From an uncultured Lachnospiraceae bacterium (GTDB lineage: Bacteria; Bacillota; Clostridia; Lachnospirales; Lachnospiraceae), in NCBI GenBank assembly GCA_902784165.1, contig CACZTL010000067.1, positions 1-46,870 on the forward strand: DNA of 46,870 bases, read 5' to 3'. The position numbers were made by a program, and so were the translations under genes. This document shows, in pieces, positions 41,943-46,870 of the stretch. How positions within the stretch are numbered: the stretch's first letter is position 1; each line of letters starts with the position of its first letter. The notes beneath the pieces were generated by a model. The model searched no databases and was not told the DNA's origin. It saw only the letters and a program-made list of their open reading frames with translations.

Positions 41943-42023
41943 GATATCAGATACCCCCTGGTTTACGTTGTTAGACACTTTGTGCAATTTCTTTTAACAT
42001 GATACCCATTTTTTACAACAAAA

Positions 42024-42042
42024 TAACCCCCGTGGGGGGTTA
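42024..42042. promoter_or_regulatory. candidate operator S3, upstream of the TetR operon
   Basis: TAACCCCCGTGGGGGGTTA, with perfect arms TAACCCCC/GGGGGTTA. A short hairpin terminator is an alternative reading, but there is no T run directly after the stem on the minus strand. Confidence 0.55.
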
Positions 42043-42045
42043 AAA

Positions 42046-42295
42046 TAATACAAAAAATATGCAATCTCATCACTTTCCTTATCTCTTACGATGTAGGTTC
42101 TGTTTTCGTTACGACTTTCTTCATTTGCCGAATTTTCTTTAACAAATATCTCAAGCCCTTTGCCGCTTTCATGATAAATACAGAAATTTTTTTTAATTCC
42201 TCAATGATATCGTTTCGCTCAAACAGATGCTCAAAATAAAAGAAAGCTTGATATGTCGTGAAAAAAGGGATAATCGCTTTCTGAAATGTGAGATT
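42046..42295 (-). pseudogene. possible frameshifted remnant of an acetyltransferase-like gene
   Basis: One minus-strand frame reads IIPFFTTYQAFFYFEHLFER, NDIIEELKK (about 42277-42192). After a frame change the next reads GLEIFVKENSANEESRNENR, TYIVRDKESDEIAYFLYYF (to about 42047). The last part resembles the YLVRDxxxxEIVGYFSLK strand region of GNAT enzymes. Codons look protein-like, but both ends and the frame are broken. The family is uncertain. The rest of 41988-42387 holds S3 and the PepSY gene promoter region. Confidence 0.35.
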
Positions 42296-42387
42296 TTAAT
42301 GAATTTGTGTAATTTGGCGGGATAATATCTTCCGAATACACATTACTCTTTTATAAGGTTATATTTTGTTTAAAGGAGATGACGATT

Positions 42388-43047
42388 ATGAGAAAATTTA
42401 TTATAACTGCACTTGCTTGTTCTGCTCTTGTTCCGGTGATAGCAGGCTGTGGGTCAGCGGCAGCTACAGCAGGTACCGGTGCTAATCCGACAACCGTTTC
42501 TGCGGAGACAAAAGCCTCACAGGAGCAGGCTGTAGTTGAAGCAGTTGAGACGACGCAGCAGACGACTGCTGCCGCTACTGATATCGGCGAGGCTAAGGCT
42601 AAGCAGATAGCCTTAGATCATGCAGGGCTTAAAGAGGGTGAGGTTACATTTGTCATATCGAGACCGGATTATGATGACGGCAGATATATGTACGACGTGG
42701 AGTTTTACAAAGATCTTACGGAGTATGATTACGAGATAGACGCATACACCGGGGAGATCGTTTCATTTGATCAGGATGCCGAAGGGCACGCCGCGACAAA
42801 TGCCGACACACAGGCAGTTTCTGGTAACAGCGCCGCAATAACGCTTGATGCGGCTAAAGCCAAGGCACTTGAAAAGGCAGGGATAGCGGAAAATAACGCT
42901 ACATTTACAGATGCTCATTTGGAAAATGATGACGGGCGTCAGGTATATCAGATCGATTTCGTGTCAGGAAATATGGAATATGAGTTTGAGATAGATGCCG
43001 TCAACGGCAGTATCATAGAGTTTAATTCGGAGTCTGTTTACGATTGA
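42388..43047 (+). CDS. lipoprotein with two PepSY domains
   Basis: 219 residues from the ATG at 42388, after AAAGGAG. Lipobox VIAGCGS (Cys21), a Thr/Ala/Gln-rich linker, then two PepSY units: IGEAKAKQIALDHAGL...RYMYDVEFYKD...YEIDAYTGEIVSFD and ITLDAAKAKALEKAGI...RQVYQIDFVSG...FEIDAVNGSIIEFN. PepSY domains are thought to inhibit or modulate secreted peptidases. It is the only plus-strand gene in this part, divergent from the TetR operon. Confidence 0.9.
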   Translation: MRKFIITALACSALVPVIAGCGSAAATAGTGANPTTVSAETKASQEQAVVEAVETTQQTTAAATDIGEAKAKQIALDHAGLKEGEVTFVISRPDYDDGRYMYDVEFYKDLTEYDYEIDAYTGEIVSFDQDAEGHAATNADTQAVSGNSAAITLDAAKAKALEKAGIAENNATFTDAHLENDDGRQVYQIDFVSGNMEYEFEIDAVNGSIIEFNSESVYD

Positions 43048-43095
43048 GGAAGTAATACTGATTTGGAAAAGAAACAGGGAAGACATGAGTAAGAC

Positions 43096-43126
43096 AAAAA
43101 AAGAACCCCACAAGGGGTTCTTTTTT
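43096..43126 (+). terminator. Rho-independent terminator after the PepSY gene
   Basis: AAAAAAGAACCCC, loop ACAA, GGGGTTCTTTTTT. A strong symmetrical stem with A and T runs, able to work in both directions. Confidence 0.9.
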
Positions 43127-43161
43127 ACATGAATTATTCTCTTTACAAGCGTGTGTCGATA

Positions 43162-43194
43162 GGGACGGTTCTACTGTGTTGAAGGAACCGTCGG
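43162..43194. repeat. REP-like palindrome, GGACGGTTCT variant
   Basis: GACGGTTC (43164-43171) pairs with GAACCGTC (43185-43192) around a 13-base loop. It lies at the end of the BrnT-like fragment. Confidence 0.65.
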
Positions 43195-43201
43195 CGGACA
43201 G

Positions 43202-43570
43202 ATGTGTCCGTTCCGGTTTTGCAAGCCTTGCTGAAAACAACCTTATATTATCCTGCCGTTCAGTATAAACAACAAACAATTCTTCTCCTTCAGCAAAAAA
43301 AATCTCGTCCACATTCCGGGCAAGACTGTATTCCCCGTCTATGTAGCCCAGATAATACGGAATCCCTCCGAATATCATATAGCTTTGCACCATGTCATAT
43401 TCTGAAAATCTTATATTGTTTTTTTCGTAATACTCCTTGCATTCCCCCAACTTGAAAGGGGAAAGCTTGATCTCATAAGTAACTCTGTTGTACAGGCATC
43501 CGTGGTTATTTATCATTTTGTCCAGGATCCATGAATTTGCGCTTCCGCATACGATCACCATGAGATTTTT
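43202..43570 (-). pseudogene. chimera of an ATPase fragment and a BrnT-toxin fragment
   Basis: Minus strand, one open frame. The first part (43570 to about 43285) reads KNLMVIVCGSANSWILDKMI, KLSPFKLGECKEYYEKNNIR and FGGIPYYLGYIDGEYSL, as in the middle of prokaryotic AAA ATP-binding proteins of the COG1672 kind. From about 43285 to 43202 the frame reads EELFVVYTERQDNIRLFSAR, LAKPER, which matches the C-terminal strand of BrnT/DUF497 toxins. Neither gene is complete: the ATPase lacks its P-loop and its C-terminal half, and the toxin lacks its front. The palindrome 43162-43194 follows directly. Confidence 0.55.
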
Positions 43571-43609
43571 ACGATGACACCCCCAGGTGTTCCCGTTATG
43601 ACACACTCT

Positions 43610-44551
43610 TTATATACTATCTATATATTTCCCGTAGCCTTCCTTTTCCATCTCATCAAATGGTATGAATCTTAGCGCTGCGGAATTTATGCAATATCGA
43701 AGCCCGCCTGTTTCTTCCGGTCCGTCAGGAAAAACGTGCCCAAGATGCGAACCGGCAATACGGCTTCTTACCTCTGTGCGTATCATCCCATATGAAGTAT
43801 CAGTATGCTCTGTCAGCGCACTTTCTGTAACAGGCTTTGTAAAAGCCGGCCAGCCACAGCCGGAGTTGTATTTGTCAGCAGACGTAAACAAAACCTCACC
43901 GCTTACCACATCCACATATATGCCTTTTTCAAAAAAATCATCGTATTTACCGGAAAATGCGTGCTCGGTGGCGGCATTTTGCGTTACCTCAAAAGCAAGA
44001 TCTCCTATCTCCTCCCTCAAGGTCTGCAAAGAATACCTTTGCCCTCCGCCTGCCTCTGAGGGTTTGCCTGCAAGTCCAAACAGTGCCTCCGGGATATGAC
44101 AGTAACCCCCGGGATTTTTGTCCAGATATTTCTGATGATACTCTTCAGCCGGAAAAAAGTTCCTCAAAGATTTGATTTCTACAGCAAGTTGAGCGCCAAG
44201 TCTATCCTGCTCTTTTGCACATACTGCTTTTATTTCAGCAATATCAGACTCATCAGTATAATAGATGCCTGTCCTGTACTGTATCCCAACGTCGTTTCCC
44301 TGTCTGTTTACCGATAAGGGATCTATAACTTTAAAAAAGTATTCCAGCAGCTCAGACAGGCTTATAGCATTTTCATTATAATCTATCTTTACCGCTTCGG
44401 CATGCCCGCTCCCCCGGCACACATCCTCATACGCCGGTTCTTCATCCGGACCGTTTGCATAGCCTGTCTCTGTAGACTCCACGCCTTCAAACTGATCGAA
44501 AAATTTCTGCACTCCCCAGAAACAACCGCCTGCAAGATATATGGTTTTCAT
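43610..44551 (-). CDS. msrAB: bifunctional peptide methionine sulfoxide reductase MsrA/MsrB
   Basis: 313 residues. The MsrA half has the catalytic GGCFWG (Cys10), [24 protein letters not shown] and YHQKYL. A linker at about 160-185 leads to MsrB, with [38 protein letters not shown] and the catalytic RYCINSAAL (Cys287). The CxxC zinc pairs found in some MsrB proteins are absent. It reduces both S and R forms of oxidised methionine. No signal peptide, so cytoplasmic. Confidence 0.93.
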   Translation of the reverse strand: MKTIYLAGGCFWGVQKFFDQFEGVESTETGYANGPDEEPAYEDVCRGSGHAEAVKIDYNENAISLSELLEYFFKVIDPLSVNRQGNDVGIQYRTGIYYTDESDIAEIKAVCAKEQDRLGAQLAVEIKSLRNFFPAEEYHQKYLDKNPGGYCHIPEALFGLAGKPSEAGGGQRYSLQTLREEIGDLAFEVTQNAATEHAFSGKYDDFFEKGIYVDVVSGEVLFTSADKYNSGCGWPAFTKPVTESALTEHTDTSYGMIRTEVRSRIAGSHLGHVFPDGPEETGGLRYCINSAALRFIPFDEMEKEGYGKYIDSI

Positions 44552-44568
44552 TTATTGCTCCTTATAGG

Positions 44569-44631
44569 TGTGTCAGTAAAACCGTCGTCGTTGAAACATC
44601 TTAAGACAAATAGTCTGTCCGGGCTGACACA
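44569..44631. repeat. diverged REP-like element
   Basis: Outer arms TGTGTCAG (44569-44576) and CTGACACA (44624-44631) are intact. The interior has decayed copies of CCGTC and GTCTGTCC. It lies between the truncated monooxygenase gene and msrAB. Confidence 0.5.
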
Positions 44632-44637
44632 TGCTTC

Positions 44638-45453
44638 TTAAAAATTCTTCTTCATAACTTCAGATAATAACCGCAGGGAATATATCTGCGCCTCTTTATC
44701 ATATATAAAGCTGTTTACCATGATCTCATCTATCTCCACCCTTTTCTTAAGCTCATCCAACTGCGCTGCAAATGATTCCTTGCACCCGATCAGTGAAACT
44801 GCCGTCATCTCATTTACAATAGCCTTCTCACGCCCTATGAATTTCTCATCGTCAAATGCCACGGGTCCGAAATGGGGCACCTTTTGGGCAGCTATGTAAT
44901 CCCTCCACACCTCTTCTTTGCTATCCTTTGGCGGCAGCAATCCGTCGGATCTGCTGGTCACGATGCCGAGTATTGTCAGCAGATGGCTTGTGGAAAGCCT
45001 TTGCGCCTCTTCATCCGTGTCCGCAAGGATCGCATTTACACCAAGGATTACATAGGGTTCTTTACAGGCTTCTGAGGGCTGAAATCCGTCTCTGTATATG
45101 CGCACAGCCTCTTCCATATGCGCCGGAGCGAAATGCGCTGCAAATGAATACGGAAGTCCCAGCTTTGCCGCCAGATATGCGCTGTCCGTGCTCGAACCAA
45201 GGATATATACAGGGATCTTATTTCCGGAGTGAGGATAAGCGCAAACCTCTCCCGTATTATCCAGATATTCCGTAAGCTCCTTCAGATCGCTTTCAAAATC
45301 AGGATACAGATTTCCTGTCCTTCTTATGGCTTTTGCGGTCTTCATATCTGTTCCCGGGGCGCGTCCCAAGCCCAGATCAAGTCTTCCCGGAAACAGTACC
45401 TCCAGCGTCTTATATCTTTCGGCGACAAGATACGGGCTTTGATTTGGAGACAA
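44638..45453 (-). pseudogene. N-terminally truncated luciferase-like flavin monooxygenase
   Basis: About 270 residues of an LLM-class oxidoreductase of the MsnO8/YvbT type, normally around 330-350. The reading starts in the middle of a conserved region, SPNQSPYLVAERYKTLEVLF, PGRLDLGLGRAPGTD, which in the family comes after roughly 80 residues forming the first strands of the TIM barrel and part of the flavin site. Those residues are absent and the repeat array 45447-45599 begins exactly there. A TTG could serve as start but has no ribosome site. The rest looks intact, including VYILGSSTDSAYLAAKLGLP and SRSDGLLPP. Confidence 0.75.
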
Positions 45454-45599
45454 GGGGACGCTGCTTTTGTCTCAGAGACAAGGGGACGCTGCTTTGGAGA
45501 CAAGGGGACGCTGCTTTGGAGACAAGGGGACGCTGCTTTGGAGACAAGGGGACGTTGCTTTTGTCTTGGGAAGACAAAAGCAACGTCCCCCTGTCTTTT
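45447..45599. repeat. tandem array of REP-like units ending in a full hairpin
   Basis: Five units GAGACAAGGGGACGCTGCTT (T in place of C in the last) start at 45447, 45475, 45497, 45519 and 45541; the last four are spaced exactly 22 bases. The fifth runs into a palindrome, GGGGACGTTGCTTTTGTCTT (45548-45567) pairing with 45571-45590 around GGG. There are no variable spacers, so it is not CRISPR. Confidence 0.85.
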
Positions 45600-45950
45600 C
45601 AAAGCCGGGGTATTGAGACAAAAATACAAACAAGAGCAGCGACATAAGCTCTCCTCCTGCGCGTTTGAGCCGTTTACCACTCCGCCGCCGGGATTGGTTG
45701 CTGACGCAAAATTAAGCACTGCCACATGGCAGTCTTTATAGCCCGCTGCCGCCTCAAGGCTTCTTTTTTTGGATACCGTTACATTGGCAGCGTCTTCATA
45801 AATATCCTTCTTCTGAGCGGGCAGGCTGTCTCTTTCAAGTATAAGCTTTTGCGATGCTGTTGCCTTTTTGACCGCTTCCGAAAGCTCCGCATTCGTTTTG
45901 CAAAGTCTCTCAGTATCTTTAAATACTATTACATTTTCAAATCTACCCAT
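45600..45950 (-). pseudogene. 3'-truncated TIGR02452 (microbial PARG-like) gene
   Basis: The start is intact: ATG at 45950 after GGGAGA. The first 117 residues follow the TIGR02452 family, ending in its signature AVLNFASATNPGGGVVNGSN, AQEESLCRCSCLY, which contains the GGG and QEE of bacterial-type poly(ADP-ribose) glycohydrolases. After LNTPAL the frame runs into the repeat array, and the remaining half of the domain (the family is about 260-290 residues) is absent. The open frame continues through the array to 45342 without homology. Confidence 0.75.
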
Positions 45951-46012
45951 CGCTTATCTCCCAAAAGCAACTATAAACGTTTTTGATATTTCTATTAACC
46001 GGAACAATAATG

Positions 46013-46561
46013 TTAAATTCCCCGCATCGCCTTCTCCATAATCCTCTCCTCATCCGCGCCGTCTATATCAAGTCCCACGGCCTTTATCAGCTCCACATTA
46101 TCTATCCCGTAAAAGCTCTGCGCCAGCGCTTTTACATACCCGTATCCGTATTTCTCCGGTGCAAATGTACCGCCTGCTGTCATAACATAGAAGAGTCTTT
46201 TTGCCTTGCACAGGGGCTCCGGTATGCCTTCCGGCGTATAGCGGAAGGTGATGTCGGTCACATTTACCTGCTCAAAATACTGCTTCAATACCGCCGGAAA
46301 TGAAAGATCCCAGTACGGAGCCGCCACCACGATTGTATCCGCGGCTGCAAACTGCCGGGCATGTTCAAACATCGGATGCGACCATTCCTCACCCGCGATC
46401 AGGGCATCTCTTTTCTGCAGGAAGGCTTCATCCGCCGCCGGAAACTCCGCCTCCCACAGCTTAACCTCCTCAACCTCTCCTTCCAGTTTCTCTATCAACG
46501 CATCAGCAAGGCGCTTCGTGCGCGATTCTTTTCTTACACAAGCATTAACCAGCAAGATCAT
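46013..46561 (-). CDS. NAD(P)H-dependent FMN reductase/quinone oxidoreductase, flavodoxin-like fold
   Basis: 182 residues. It begins ILLVNACVRKESRTKRLADA (the phosphate-binding loop of flavodoxin-fold reductases), with AADTIVVAAPYWDLSFPAVLKQYFEQV and VMTAGGTF as flavin-binding segments; the pattern is that of AzoR/NQO-like enzymes. ATG after AAAGGAG. Soluble. Likely substrates are quinones, azo compounds or free flavin. Confidence 0.85.
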   Translation of the reverse strand: MILLVNACVRKESRTKRLADALIEKLEGEVEEVKLWEAEFPAADEAFLQKRDALIAGEEWSHPMFEHARQFAAADTIVVAAPYWDLSFPAVLKQYFEQVNVTDITFRYTPEGIPEPLCKAKRLFYVMTAGGTFAPEKYGYGYVKALAQSFYGIDNVELIKAVGLDIDGADEERIMEKAMRGI

Positions 46562-46579
46562 AAAAAACTCCTTTCATAT

Positions 46580-46620
46580 GACAGGGTGAAAAAAAGAACC
46601 GTCCCTTTTGTCACCTTGTC
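46580..46620. repeat. REP-like element with one AGAACCGTCCC arm
   Basis: GACAGGGTGA and TCACCTTGTC form outer arms. Only one AGAACCGTCCC core is present inside. It lies before the FMN reductase start. Confidence 0.5.
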
Positions 46621-46665
46621 ATGTCATCTTCCTTTCTGACACACTTTATCTTAATGTCATTGCCG

Positions 46666-46870
46666 CTAAACGGTCTCCCTCCGGTCTCTCCTGCCCCTTA
46701 GCTCCTTCAATCTCCCCTCTTTGGCTGCCAGCGCAAGACAAACAGCAGCTATCGCCGCGTCTGCCAAAATCGCCGGTACAGCCCCCTCCACTCCGAACGC
46801 CGGATCATAAATCAGGTTACTTCGCGCATTTGCCGACTCAAGGGAAAATATCGACTCCGCAGACACCAGC
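46666..46870 (-). CDS. C-terminal end of an unidentified protein, cut by the window edge
   Basis: The frame is open to the right edge. It reads LVSAESIFSLESANARSNLI, then a hydrophobic helix GAVPAILADAAIAAVCLALA and a basic tail ending RGRRDRRETV. This could be the last membrane helix of a larger membrane or surface protein. A GTG at 46866 is available, but the true start is likely outside the window. Confidence 0.4.
   Translation of the reverse strand, partial: LVSAESIFSLESANARSNLIYDPAFGVEGAVPAILADAAIAAVCLALAAKEGRLKELRGRRDRRETV

Noticed and set aside
41950..41968. A fourth operator-like site, ATACCCCCTGGTTTA, just before TetR 2.
   Set aside because: Its G-run on the minus strand is the likely ribosome site of that gene, and the arms are imperfect, so it was not counted.
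45447..45599. Regularly spaced repeats resembling a CRISPR array.
   Set aside because: The units follow each other with no variable spacers and end in a REP-like hairpin; there are no cas genes.
45229..45741. A plus-strand frame running through the repeat array with repeated RGRCFGDK-like residues.
   Set aside because: It is only the translation of the tandem repeat. It crosses the truncated genes in antisense and has no ribosome site.

Overview
The window looks like a chromosomal segment of a Gram-positive anaerobe of the Clostridia, most likely a Lachnospiraceae member. The reasons are the moderate GC content, strong AGGAGG ribosome sites, lipobox lipoproteins, long Ala/Glu/Lys-rich coiled-coil wall proteins, a secreted protein with YTGxA...WVYV-type wall repeats, and SpoIIE/STAS partner-switching genes. 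No rRNA, tRNA, transposase, integrase or CRISPR array was found. This placement is inference from gene content, not from a marker gene.

Layout. 0-7 kb: an ATPase fragment at the left edge, then galK, an AlkD-like repair protein and a VanX-like dipeptidase, followed by a SpoIIE-phosphatase/HATPase fusion, a STAS protein, a degenerate HATPase-like protein and a LURP-one-like protein. 6.6-9.8 kb: the worn remains of a coupling-protein operon and a two-gene unit of unknown function with a strong promoter and a hairpin leader. 9.8-18 kb: a 1222-residue coiled-coil/CAP wall protein, an ATP-binding protein, a coupled pair of small genes, a broken ATPase gene and a wall-repeat protein. 18-23 kb: a PP2C phosphatase, a zinc-ribbon Ser/Thr kinase with a sensor exodomain, and a membrane protein with two FHA domains. 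23-33 kb: two paralogous XRE regulators, a soluble VirD4/TraG-like ATPase with two small partners, a second CAP-like wall protein broken by one in-frame TAG, two WYL regulators and a membrane-anchored HEPN protein. 34-42 kb: a FecBCD-type uptake system with FmdE, two methyltransferases, a second binding protein and two TetR regulators. 42-46.9 kb: a PepSY lipoprotein, MsrAB, an FMN reductase and several truncated genes.

Two themes stand out. First, the window is littered with short palindromic repeats whose arms contain GGGGAC (variants ...ACGGGGACTGTCCC..., GGGGACGTTGCTTTTGTC and GGACGGTTCT). They lie just after stop codons, in a 5' leader, and exactly at the broken ends of at least four truncated genes, so they appear to mark deletion and fusion points. 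Second, several small shared DNA motifs tie loci together: a 17-bp inverted repeat at three promoters or intergenic sites, a C-run/G-run inverted repeat 76-93 bp upstream of all three operons of the uptake regulon, a 32-bp repeat at three loci, and a 17-base tail beside two terminators.

How genes work together. The uptake regulon (TetR2-TetR1; binding protein 2-methyltransferase 2; methyltransferase 1-FmdE-binding protein 1-permease-ATPase) is the most coherent unit and the best candidate for an undescribed system, probably for a metal complex. The phosphatase-kinase-FHA operon carries repeated TVLL-type threonine motifs that could be internal FHA docking sites.
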